A stretch of 45,384 bases of DNA from JAWLCQ01 sp041687095 (GTDB taxonomy: Bacteria; Planctomycetota; Phycisphaerae; SM23-33). Location of the stretch: positions 1-45,384 of the forward strand of contig JAWLCQ010000020.1 of assembly GCA_041687095.1 (NCBI GenBank), read 5' to 3'. Shown in pieces: positions 39,159 through 45,384 of the stretch (the first letter of the stretch is position 1; every line of letters starts with the position of its first letter). Both the position numbers and the translations under genes were made by a program. The notes below the pieces were generated by a model. The model did no database searches and was not told the DNA's origin. It saw only the letters and a program-made list of their open reading frames with translations.

Positions 39159-39989
39159 CTATGCCGCCCCCCCTTCCTCGAGCGGTTCGTCCTCGCCCTC
39201 GTCGTCCTCGACGTCGTTCGCGTCGCCCGGGGCGTTGGGGTCGGCGACCTCCCCGCTCCGCGCGGTGATGGAGCGGACGGAGAGGGCGACGACGCGCTGG
39301 GATGTCTCGTGCTGCTCCAGGTAGTCCTCGACGGCCATCCCTTCGGGCAGCGGGCTGCGGCCCAGGGTGACGCGGACGGCCCGGGGGAGATCCTCGCCCT
39401 GCCACGACTTCACCCACGCGTCCCCCGTGTAGTACTCCAGGGCCAGGAACTTCACGTGCGGGGTCAGGAAGCCGACCTCGACCTGCTGCACGTCCCCCAG
39501 CACCTCGCCCTCCTCCACCCGCGGGGCCGTCAGCATGCTCTGCGACGTCCGCTCCAGCCCCTGGACGATCACGTTGCCCTCCTCGTCCCGCAGGGGCGCG
39601 CCCTGCTCGTCGCGGGGGATGCGAAGACGATACGAGACGATGCGGACATCGACCTCCCGGGCGGGAGCGGGCCGATCCGGCGCATCCTCCAGCCACACGC
39701 GGGCGGAAGGCACCTGCGAGCAGAGGAACCGCACGCTGTCCCCCGCGCCCTGCAGCGCCCCGCTCAGGAACGGGAACGTGCACGCCGACCGCAGCTCCCC
39801 CGCCATCCGCTCCATCACCAACTGCTCCCCCGTCACCTCGCTCGCCAACTCCCCCACCCGCCGCCGCACGTCCTTGGCCTCGAGGTGGAAGGCGAAGAGC
39901 GTCAGCATCAGCCCCGCCAGCAGGACCATCGCCAGGATGACCTCAAGGAGCGTCAGCCCCCGGCGATTACCGTGCGGGAAGTGCGTCAT
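39159..39989 (-). CDS. gspJ: GspJ minor pseudopilin
   Basis: This 276-residue pseudopilin has a short 11-residue basic leader and a textbook cleavage site (GNRRG/LTLLEVILAMVLLAGLMLTL) with Glu at +5. The rest is a soluble beta-rich domain, with a Glu/Asp-rich C-terminus (DVEDDEGEDEPLEEGG). GspJ joins GspI and GspK in the tip complex. The ATG at 39989 overlaps the gspI stop as ATGA, and gspK follows 2 bases after its stop. Its normal leader contrasts with the long leaders of its two neighbours. Confidence 0.85.
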   Translation of the reverse strand: MTHFPHGNRRGLTLLEVILAMVLLAGLMLTLFAFHLEAKDVRRRVGELASEVTGEQLVMERMAGELRSACTFPFLSGALQGAGDSVRFLCSQVPSARVWLEDAPDRPAPAREVDVRIVSYRLRIPRDEQGAPLRDEEGNVIVQGLERTSQSMLTAPRVEEGEVLGDVQQVEVGFLTPHVKFLALEYYTGDAWVKSWQGEDLPRAVRVTLGRSPLPEGMAVEDYLEQHETSQRVVALSVRSITARSGEVADPNAPGDANDVEDDEGEDEPLEEGGAA

Positions 39990-40759
39990 ACCGCACCCCC
40001 ATCAACATTCCTGATCCCGCACCGCGAACCCGTCTCCCCCAATTGGAAATTGAAAATCGAAAATCGAAAATCGAACTCCCCCCCTTCCCTCAATCGAGAA
40101 TCGAAAATCGAAACTCCCCAATCCCCTCCCCCTCCCTCTTCCGCTTCCGCCCCCGCCCCCACGAGCATCGCCAGCGTGTGCCACACGCCCTCGGGCTCGT
40201 TGACGACGAGGATGCGGACGAGGCGGACGTTCATCCCCGGGAGCGTGGCGGGAACGTCCTCGGTGACGATCTGCCACGTCCACTCCTCCCCGAGGATCAT
40301 CTCGAAGGGCGGTTCGGCGAAGGAGCGAGGGCCCGCGTCGCTGGGGGGCAGTTCCCCGCTCTCCACGTACGCCGCCACCGTCGCCGCCAGGTCCCCCGCC
40401 TTCGCCTCCAGGCGGCAGCGGCGAACGGCACCCAGGGACGCGTCGAACGCGCCCAGCACCACCCCCACCATGCCCGCGAAGAGCGTCATGGCGAGGATGA
40501 TCTCCAGCAGCACGGCCCCGCGGGCCCTGCCCGCGGAGGGAATTGCGGATTGCCTCCGATTTCGGATTTGGGATTTCGGATTTCGGATTTGGGGCTGCCG
40601 CCCTGTGCCCCCGCGCGCGCCTGTTCCCTTTGCGCCTTTGCGCCTTTGCGTGAGCCCTTCCCCGCGTCCGTCACGAACGAGGTCGCCTCGCGCGGGGACC
40701 TGCGCGTGGGCGCCGGCCCCCAATCCGCAATCCGCAATCCGCAATCCGCAATTCCTCAT
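39986..40759 (-). CDS. gspI: GspI minor pseudopilin with an 81-residue apparent leader
   Basis: The recognisable pseudopilin begins at ARG/AVLLEIILAMTLFAGMVGVV with Glu at +5, and the mature domain continues through MNVRLVRILVV. The ATG at 40759 overlaps the gspH stop as ATGA. In between lie 81 codons containing three repeat tracts: AATCCGC heptamers (NCGLRIADCGLG), CCTTTGCG octamers (RRKGAKG) and GATTTCG heptamers (IRNPKSQIRN). In this stretch the last in-frame ATG, GTG or TTG is TTG at codon 13, so the leader is at least 69 residues unless initiation is non-canonical. The last 40 residues also come from heptamer repeats. The reading frame stays open throughout. It may be functional, alternatively initiated, or decaying. 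Confidence 0.78.
   Translation of the reverse strand: MRNCGLRIADCGLGAGAHAQVPARGDLVRDGRGEGLTQRRKGAKGTGARGGTGRQPQIRNPKSQIRNRRQSAIPSAGRARGAVLLEIILAMTLFAGMVGVVLGAFDASLGAVRRCRLEAKAGDLAATVAAYVESGELPPSDAGPRSFAEPPFEMILGEEWTWQIVTEDVPATLPGMNVRLVRILVVNEPEGVWHTLAMLVGAGAEAEEGGGGDWGVSIFDSRLREGGEFDFRFSIFNFQLGETGSRCGIRNVDGGAV
40041..40114. repeat. GAAAATC heptamer repeats inside the gspI 3' end
   Basis: Two runs (40041-40075 and 40091-40114) contain AATTGGA, AATTGAA, AATCGAA, AATCGAA and related units. On the coding strand they encode VSIFDSRL and FDFRFSIFNFQLG near the gspI C-terminus. Confidence 0.8.
40558..40591. repeat. GATTTCG heptamer repeat inside the gspI leader
   Basis: GATTTCG, GATTTGG, GATTTCG, GATTTCG, GATTTGG. 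It is the same family as 39018-39051, in the same orientation and at the equivalent place in a neighbouring pseudopilin gene. Confidence 0.85.
40627..40650. repeat. CCTTTGCG octamer, three perfect copies, in the gspI leader
   Basis: Exactly three tandem copies of CCTTTGCG, encoding QRRKGAKG on the minus strand. Confidence 0.85.
40722..40753. repeat. AATCCGC heptamer repeat at the gspI start
   Basis: AATCCGC is repeated four times and followed by AATTCC. It begins two codons after the gspI ATG and encodes NCGLRIADCGLG. Confidence 0.85.
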
Positions 40760-41445
40760 CTCCCCTCCTCGCTCACGAGGGCCGGGTACTGCTCCTCGAG
40801 TTCGCTCGCGAGCAGGGAGCGGACCCGGACGGTCCCGTTGACCCCGTCGAGTTCGACGAGGGCGCGGCGGGGGTCGGTGGGGTCGGGGGGGGCGAGCACG
40901 ATGCGGCCGCTGTCGCACGACCCGTCGGGCTCGAAGGTGATCGCGGCGAGGGCGGCAGGGTCGTCGGCCTCCCCGGCGAGGGCGGCGAGGACGGCTCGGC
41001 GGTGGGCGTCCTCGCCCCGCAGGTCCATGCGCAGGACGACGAGGCCGTCGGCGGGGAGGGTGTCGGACCAGGGGCAGTCGGTCCAGCGGGTGAAGGTTCC
41101 GGGGCTTTGGAGGGGATCGGCCTCGCGGAGGAGGATTGGTTGCGGCCCCTGCTCGGTCTCCTGCACGGAGAGGCGGAGGCGCGTCCCGCGGACGCCCGCC
41201 TCCGTCCTCGCCATCCGCAGGAGCGTCTCGAAGCGGTACACGCCCTCCTCGAACCGCGCCGCGTCCCGCTGCGGCTGGAGCAGGACGGCGCTGACGGTGA
41301 CCATGAGCCCCAGCAGCACGAGGACCAGCATCATCTCGATGAGCGTCACGCCCGGCGCTTGGGGGGTGCGGGGGGCGCGCAAAGGGCAAGAGGCAGGCGC
41401 GGACAAGGAGCCGGCCTGCCTCTTGAGATCCATCTGCGTGCCCAT
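40756..41445 (-). CDS. gspH: GspH minor pseudopilin
   Basis: This 229-residue pseudopilin has a 32-residue leader ending APG and then VTLIEMMLVLVLLGLMVTVS with Glu at +5. The soluble domain contains RFETLLRMARTEAGVRGTRLRL, typical of GspH. GspH links the major pilin shaft to the I-J-K tip. AGGA lies 6 bases before the ATG at 41445. Its stop overlaps the gspI ATG. The Pro/Ala-rich leader is longer than usual but contains no obvious heptamer tract. gspG ends 272 bases upstream, one of the few real gaps in the operon. Confidence 0.82.
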   Translation of the reverse strand: MGTQMDLKRQAGSLSAPASCPLRAPRTPQAPGVTLIEMMLVLVLLGLMVTVSAVLLQPQRDAARFEEGVYRFETLLRMARTEAGVRGTRLRLSVQETEQGPQPILLREADPLQSPGTFTRWTDCPWSDTLPADGLVVLRMDLRGEDAHRRAVLAALAGEADDPAALAAITFEPDGSCDSGRIVLAPPDPTDPRRALVELDGVNGTVRVRSLLASELEEQYPALVSEEGR

Positions 41446-41588
41446 GGCAAATCCTGGGGATAGTGTGTCACAACGGTACGCCCAGTCTAAACGCAGCGAC
41501 CGGCCCCGGATTGCAGGATTGGGCGCCGCGGCGGGGATTCCCCGTCCCGCGTCGCGGGCCATCGCGAAGTTCGATTCGCCGGGCGCCG

Positions 41589-41654
41589 CGGGTTCGCAGA
41601 ACCCGTGTTCCGCCGCCCGCTCGTACGAGCACGGCTGCAAACAGCGCAGCCGTG
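41589..41654. repeat. Two hairpins between gspG and gspH
   Basis: CGGGTTC-GCA-GAACCCG (41589-41605) and CACGGCTGC-AAACAGC-GCAGCCGTG (41630-41654) are perfect stems. The second is followed by GCACCC, recalling the edge element. They lie in the 272-base gap 41446-41717, where no gene is seen. They may attenuate transcription after the major pilin gene or be inserted repeats. Confidence 0.7.
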
Positions 41655-41717
41655 GCACCCGCGCCTGCGACTTTGCGATGCCCCTGATCCCGCGTCGAGG
41701 CGCCCGGGCGAGGCGGC

Positions 41718-42185
41718 CTACTCCGCCTTCGCCTCGGCGGCCCAGCGCTTGTCCTTGATGTCGTCGCCCTCGCCGCTCTCGTCCTCCCCGTTGGGCCCGA
41801 ACGAGTAGATCCGCGGGACCTTGCGGCCGCTGTCTTCCTCCTCGACGACGCGGTACACCAGGGCGTTGCCCCACGCGTCGTTGAGGTCCTCCTGCGTCAG
41901 CATCGCCGACCACCGCTTGCCAAGCTCCTCGTTCTCGAACTCGGGCTTGGTGACGAGGGCGGCGAGGCCCTGGTCGTCGCTGGGGAACTGCTGCAGCGTG
42001 GTCTCGTAGACGTTGAGCTGGCCCATGGCCTTCTCGATCTTGAGCTGCGTCGTGTCGATCTTGGCCGTGTCCCGCGTGCCGACGAGCATCCTCACGCCCA
42101 CCGTCGCCAGCATCCCGACGATCAGGATCACCAGCAGGACCTCGATCAGCGTCAAACCCTTGCGGCGTTGCACCCGCTTGTTCAT
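41718..42185 (-). CDS. gspG: GspG major pseudopilin
   Basis: This 155-residue major pseudopilin forms the pseudopilus shaft. A 10-residue basic leader ends RRKG before LTLIEVLLVILIVGMLATVG, with Glu at +5. The family C-terminal region is present: LNDAWGNALVYRV, then YSFGPNGEDESGEGDDIKD, whose acidic residues match the calcium-binding loop of GspG. FPSDDQGLAALVTKP is also typical. AAGGAG lies 8 bases before the ATG. The C-terminus is slightly extended by an Ala/Glu/Lys tail. It is the gene after gspF, separated by 165 bases containing a heptamer repeat. Confidence 0.92.
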   Translation of the reverse strand: MNKRVQRRKGLTLIEVLLVILIVGMLATVGVRMLVGTRDTAKIDTTQLKIEKAMGQLNVYETTLQQFPSDDQGLAALVTKPEFENEELGKRWSAMLTQEDLNDAWGNALVYRVVEEEDSGRKVPRIYSFGPNGEDESGEGDDIKDKRWAAEAKAE

Positions 42186-42209
42186 CCGAGAGACTCCTTG
42201 TCTTGAGGC

Positions 42210-42237
42210 AATCAGCTATCAGCAGTCAGCTACCAGC
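42210..42237. repeat. ATCAGC-type heptamer repeat between gspF and gspG
   Basis: AATCAGC, TATCAGC, AGTCAGC, TACCAGC are four consecutive 7-base units. They lie just upstream of the gspG Shine-Dalgarno sequence. Confidence 0.75.
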
Positions 42238-42294
42238 ACAGCAACCGGCTGTCGGCCATGCGCGGTTGGCGGTCGGGTCGGGCGGGTTGCCCGG

Positions 42295-42313
42295 CCCGGA
42301 CCGGCGGTCCGGG
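42295..42313. repeat. Hairpin after gspF
   Basis: CCCGGACC-GGC-GGTCCGGG is a perfect 8-bp stem 38 bases after the gspF stop on the minus strand. It could act as a processing or attenuation hairpin ahead of gspG. Confidence 0.55.
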
Positions 42314-42350
42314 AACCGCCGGCCCGCATCTCTTCCTATAACCCGCATCC

Positions 42351-43541
42351 TCATCGAAGTGTCCGCGACATGCTGAAAATCGGAAAGAACAGCCCCAGCG
42401 CCACGAACGCGATCACGCCCGCGATGACGACGAGGATGAGGGGCTCCATGAGGCGGACGACGACTTCGAGCTTGCGGTTGGCGCGGCGCTCGACGGTGTC
42501 GGCGATCTGGAGGAGGACCTTCTCGAGCTGGTTGGACTCCTCGGCGACGGCGATCATCTCGACGACCTCGGGCGGGAACAGCCCGCTCTCGGACAGCGGG
42601 CCCGCCAGCGACTCCCCCGCCCGGACGCTCTCGGCGGCCGTGTCGATCACGCCCGCCAGGACGGTGGACCCGGCGGCGTCGCGGCTGATGGAAAGCGCCT
42701 GCAGGATCGGGACCCCGTTCTTCATCAGCGTCCCCAGGATGCGGCAGAACCGCGTGATCGCCACCGCCGAGATCAGCGAGCCCACCAGCGGGACGCGCAA
42801 CTGCGCCCGCTCCCACCACCGCCGCCCCGTCCCGCTCCGCAGCACGGACACGACGGCCGCCCCGGTCGCCACCGCCCCCGCCAGCACCAGCGGCCAGTGC
42901 CAGACCAGCACGTCGCTCGTGGCGAACAGGATCCGCGTGGGGACCGGGAGCGGGACGTTCTCGAACATCGTGCGGAACTGCGGGACCAGCCACAACAGCA
43001 CGAAGAGGATCGCCCCGAGCCCCAGCGTGACCAGCACGGCCGGGTAGATCAGCGCCCCGCGGACGCGGGAGCGGAGGTCGTCGATGCGTTCGAGGTACTC
43101 CCCGAGGTTGGCGAGGGTGTCTTCGAGGAACCCGCCGCGTTCGGCGGCGCGGATCATGGCGGCGTGGAGGGAGGGGAAGGCGGTTCCCTGGGCGGAGAGG
43201 GCCTCGGCGAGGGCTTTGCCTTCGGCGACGTCGTCGCGGACGCGGGTCATGACGCCCTGCACGGCGGGGTTGGGGGCGGCGTGGATGATCGTACCCAGCG
43301 CCCGCAGCAGCGGGACGCCCGCGTTGAGCAGGTCCGCGAGCTGGGCGTAGATCAGCGACAGGTCCCGCGAGCGGACCTTCCCCGACGCCACCCGCACCTG
43401 CCCCCGCGCCTCCTCCACCCGCACGGGGAAGAGCGAGTTCTCATCGAGCGTCCGCAGGACGGCCGATTCGTTGTCCGCCTGCATCCGCCCGCGGACCTCC
43501 TCGCCCGTAGCGCTCTTCGCGATGTACTCGAATGTCGCCAT
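42351..43541 (-). CDS. gspF: GspF inner-membrane platform protein
   Basis: This 396-residue polytopic protein has two T2SSF domains and three membrane segments: LIYPAVLVTLGLGAILFVLL near 170-190, LVLAGAVATGAAVVSVL near 210-230, and LILVVIAGVIAFVALGLFFP near the C-terminus. Signature motifs are FPSLHAAMIRAAERGGFLED and FPPEVVEMIAVAEESNQLE, repeated at equivalent positions. The ATG shares one base with the gspE stop (TAATG), giving tight translational coupling. It positions the GspE ATPase at the base of the pseudopilus. Length and domain order are normal. Confidence 0.93.
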   Translation of the reverse strand: MATFEYIAKSATGEEVRGRMQADNESAVLRTLDENSLFPVRVEEARGQVRVASGKVRSRDLSLIYAQLADLLNAGVPLLRALGTIIHAAPNPAVQGVMTRVRDDVAEGKALAEALSAQGTAFPSLHAAMIRAAERGGFLEDTLANLGEYLERIDDLRSRVRGALIYPAVLVTLGLGAILFVLLWLVPQFRTMFENVPLPVPTRILFATSDVLVWHWPLVLAGAVATGAAVVSVLRSGTGRRWWERAQLRVPLVGSLISAVAITRFCRILGTLMKNGVPILQALSISRDAAGSTVLAGVIDTAAESVRAGESLAGPLSESGLFPPEVVEMIAVAEESNQLEKVLLQIADTVERRANRKLEVVVRLMEPLILVVIAGVIAFVALGLFFPIFSMSRTLR

Positions 43542-45211
43542 TAGATCTTGGAACACCGGACGACTTCGTCGGGCGTCGTCACCCCCGCGCGGACCTTGAG
43601 CCACCCGTCCTCGCGGAGCAGGCGGAGGCCCTCGGACTTGGCGACCTGGAGGATGTCCGTCGCCGACGCGCGGGCCATGATCCGCTCGCGGACGGGCTCG
43701 GTGACGGTCATCAGCTCGAACAGGCCCGCCCGCCCGAGGTATCCGGTGTGCAGGCACCGCCGGCACCCCGCGCCGCGCCAGAGCGTCTCGCCCTGGCGAT
43801 ACCCGAAGTCCGCCGGCAGGCGGTCGGGGTCGGCGGCGTACTCCTCGCGGCAGTGCGGGCAGATCATCCGCACCAGCCGCTGCGCCATCGCCGCCTCCAG
43901 CGTGCTGGTGACGAGGAACGGCTCGATGCCCATGTCCAGCAGCCGCGTCGCGGCCGAGCACGAGTCGTTGGTGTGCAGCGTGCTGAGCACGAGGTGCCCG
44001 GTGAGGGAGGCCTGGATGGCGGCGTCGGCGGTTTCGCGGTCGCGGATCTCGCCGATCATCACCACGTCGGGGTCGTGGCGGAGGATGGCCCGCAGCCCGC
44101 GGGCGAAGGTCATCCCGATCTTCGGGGCGATGGGGATCTGGTTCACCCCGTCGAGGTGGTACTCCACCGGGTCCTCGACGGTGAGGACCTTGACCCCGGG
44201 GGAGACCACCTCTTGGAGGGCGGCGTAGAGGGTGGTGGTCTTCCCGCTCCCCGTCGGGCCCGTGACGAGGAGGATCCCGTGGGGGCGGGTGATGAGGTTG
44301 CGGAAGACGGCGAAGGTGTCCTCGGCCATCCCGAGCTGCGGGAGCGTGTAGAGCACCTTGGACTTGTCGAGGAGGCGCATGACGATGCCCTCCCCGAAGA
44401 GCATGGGGATCACGCTGACGCGCACGTCCACCTGCCGCCCGCCGATGTTGAGGTTGATCCGCCCGTCCTGGGGGAGGCGTTTCTCGGCGATGTTGAGGTG
44501 GGCCATGATCTTGATGCGGGAGATGATCGCCGCCTGGAACCGCCGGATCTCCGGGGGCAGGGACGCCTTGTGCAGGACCCCGTCGACGCGGTAGCGGATG
44601 TCGAGCCCGTTCTCGTAGGGCTCGACGTGGATGTCGCTCGCCCGCTCGTCGAGGGCCTCGACGAAGACCTGGTTGACCAGCTTGATGACGCTGGCCTCCT
44701 GGGCCTGTTCGAGGATGTTCTCCGCCTGCTCGGACCCGTCGTCGCGGACCTCGATGTCGTCGGTGGACATCATCTCCTCGACGGTGTCCCCGCCCACCCC
44801 GTAGTGGGCCTTGATGATCTTGCGGATCTCGTCCTCGGGGGCGAGGGCGGGTTCGACCTCGAGGCTCGTCAGCAGGCGGATCTCGTCGAAGACGTACAGG
44901 TCGTACGGGTCGCTGGTGGCCACCACCAGCGTCCCGTTGGACCGGGAGACGGGGACGACGTTCTTGCGGTAGACGAGCTTGGGCGGGAGCATGCGGAGCA
45001 TCTCGACGTCCACGTTCGCCCCGGCGAGGTCGACCAGGGGGATGGCGAGCTGGGCGCTCATCTCCGCCAGCAGGTCATCCTCCTTGAGGTACCCCAGCGA
45101 GATCAGCGCACGGTCCACGCGGAGCCCCGCGCTTTTGCGCAGCTCCGACGCCTCCGAGACCTGCTCCTCGGTCACCAGTCCCTTTTCCAGCAGCGCTTCG
45201 ACGATACTCAT
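43541..45211 (-). CDS. gspE: GspE secretion ATPase
   Basis: This 556-residue cytoplasmic ATPase powers pseudopilus assembly. The N-terminal MshEN/N1E-type domains cover about 1-150 (ALLEKGLVTEEQVSEA, FDEIRLLTSLEVEPALAPED). The ATPase core has Walker A GPTGSGKTT, Asp box VEDPVEYHLDGVNQ, Walker B DPDVVMIGEIRD and the His box STLHTNDS. A zinc-binding region has CPHC and CRRC. The ATG at 45211 gives the normal MSIVEALLEKG start with GGGAG upstream; the GTG at 45274 adds 21 unusual residues. It is the first gene of the T2SS operon, with only repeat DNA between it and the right edge. Confidence 0.95.
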   Translation of the reverse strand: MSIVEALLEKGLVTEEQVSEASELRKSAGLRVDRALISLGYLKEDDLLAEMSAQLAIPLVDLAGANVDVEMLRMLPPKLVYRKNVVPVSRSNGTLVVATSDPYDLYVFDEIRLLTSLEVEPALAPEDEIRKIIKAHYGVGGDTVEEMMSTDDIEVRDDGSEQAENILEQAQEASVIKLVNQVFVEALDERASDIHVEPYENGLDIRYRVDGVLHKASLPPEIRRFQAAIISRIKIMAHLNIAEKRLPQDGRINLNIGGRQVDVRVSVIPMLFGEGIVMRLLDKSKVLYTLPQLGMAEDTFAVFRNLITRPHGILLVTGPTGSGKTTTLYAALQEVVSPGVKVLTVEDPVEYHLDGVNQIPIAPKIGMTFARGLRAILRHDPDVVMIGEIRDRETADAAIQASLTGHLVLSTLHTNDSCSAATRLLDMGIEPFLVTSTLEAAMAQRLVRMICPHCREEYAADPDRLPADFGYRQGETLWRGAGCRRCLHTGYLGRAGLFELMTVTEPVRERIMARASATDILQVAKSEGLRLLREDGWLKVRAGVTTPDEVVRCSKI

Positions 45212-45322
45212 GGCGGCGCGCTCCCGTTCTTGCCACAGCGGCCCACGGCGCACGACGGCCCCCGCGTCGGTCACCTTTCCAGTTCAACGCACGAGTCCGC
45301 CGGAAGTTTCAGGGAAATCCGG

Positions 45323-45384
45323 GTGCACGACCGTATCTGCGCAGCAACGGTGCATGGGGTGCCACCCTCAAGCGGCGTTGTTTG
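45323..45384 (+). repeat. Palindromic repeat element truncated by the right edge
   Basis: GTGCACGACCGTATCTGCGC leads into GGGGTGCCACCCTCAAGC and then the first 16 bases of the window again (CAAGCGGCGTTGTTTG at 45369-45384). Read in reverse it parallels bases 75-140. The same family therefore bounds both window ends. Confidence 0.8.

Noticed and set aside
37567..39783. GspK starting at the far upstream end of its open frame
   Set aside because: The extra 209 residues overlap gspJ in another frame and are Arg/Gly-rich shadow sequence; the ATG next to the gspJ stop is far more plausible.
42295..42313. Hairpin after gspF as the end of the operon
   Set aside because: gspG follows on the same strand within 165 bases as in standard gsp operons, and no T-tract accompanies the stem.

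Overview
The window is GC-rich, densely coding DNA that looks planctomycetal, probably class Phycisphaerae. I base that on several features together: an H-X9-DG pseudopilin, a PEP-CTERM protein, dockerin-like tails, a DUF4159 protein with a terpene-cyclase-like N-terminus, and a high load of short palindromic and heptanucleotide repeats, including the in-frame 'GETPVPP' type. No rRNA, tRNA, CRISPR array, insertion sequence or phage gene was seen.

Plus strand, about 0.2-13.3 kb: a Na/phosphate symporter and a PhoU-like protein; a minus-strand metallo-beta-lactamase-fold gene converging on phoU; a short membrane-anchored protein with a GspB-like C-terminal domain; a membrane-anchored DUF362 protein with a dockerin-like tail; a PEP-CTERM protein; a stand-alone H-X9-DG pseudopilin; trigger factor followed by two tandem clpP genes, the second with Asn at the catalytic Asp position; and a coiled-coil lipoprotein.

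Minus strand, 45.2 down to 13.4 kb: a type II secretion (T2SS) locus in the order gspE-F-G-H-I-J-K-L-(M/C)-D, followed by a lipoprotein, a large TPR protein and a DUF4159 protein. Many junctions are ATGA or TAATG overlaps. GspL reads as a PilM-PilN fusion and the next gene as a PilO-PilP (GspM-GspC) fusion. No separate gspC and no prepilin peptidase is present here.

The outstanding object is gspD. It is a single open frame of about 5,023 codons: signal peptide, Pro/Ala-rich tether, one N0 domain, about 54 consecutive secretin N1-type modules (counted by eye; characterised GspD has three), and a normal C-terminal secretin domain. The array contains a four-module higher-order repeat and a separate five-module duplication, so it appears to have grown by block duplication. 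One module is split by a linker built from palindromic repeats of the kind otherwise seen between genes.

The second theme is repeat invasion of the same operon. gspI, gspK and the lipoprotein keep start codons tightly coupled to the upstream gene, but repeat DNA lies in frame between the start and the prepilin or lipobox processing site. This gives apparent leaders of about 81, 55 and 107 residues. For gspI no ordinary start codon lies closer to the cleavage site than codon 13.
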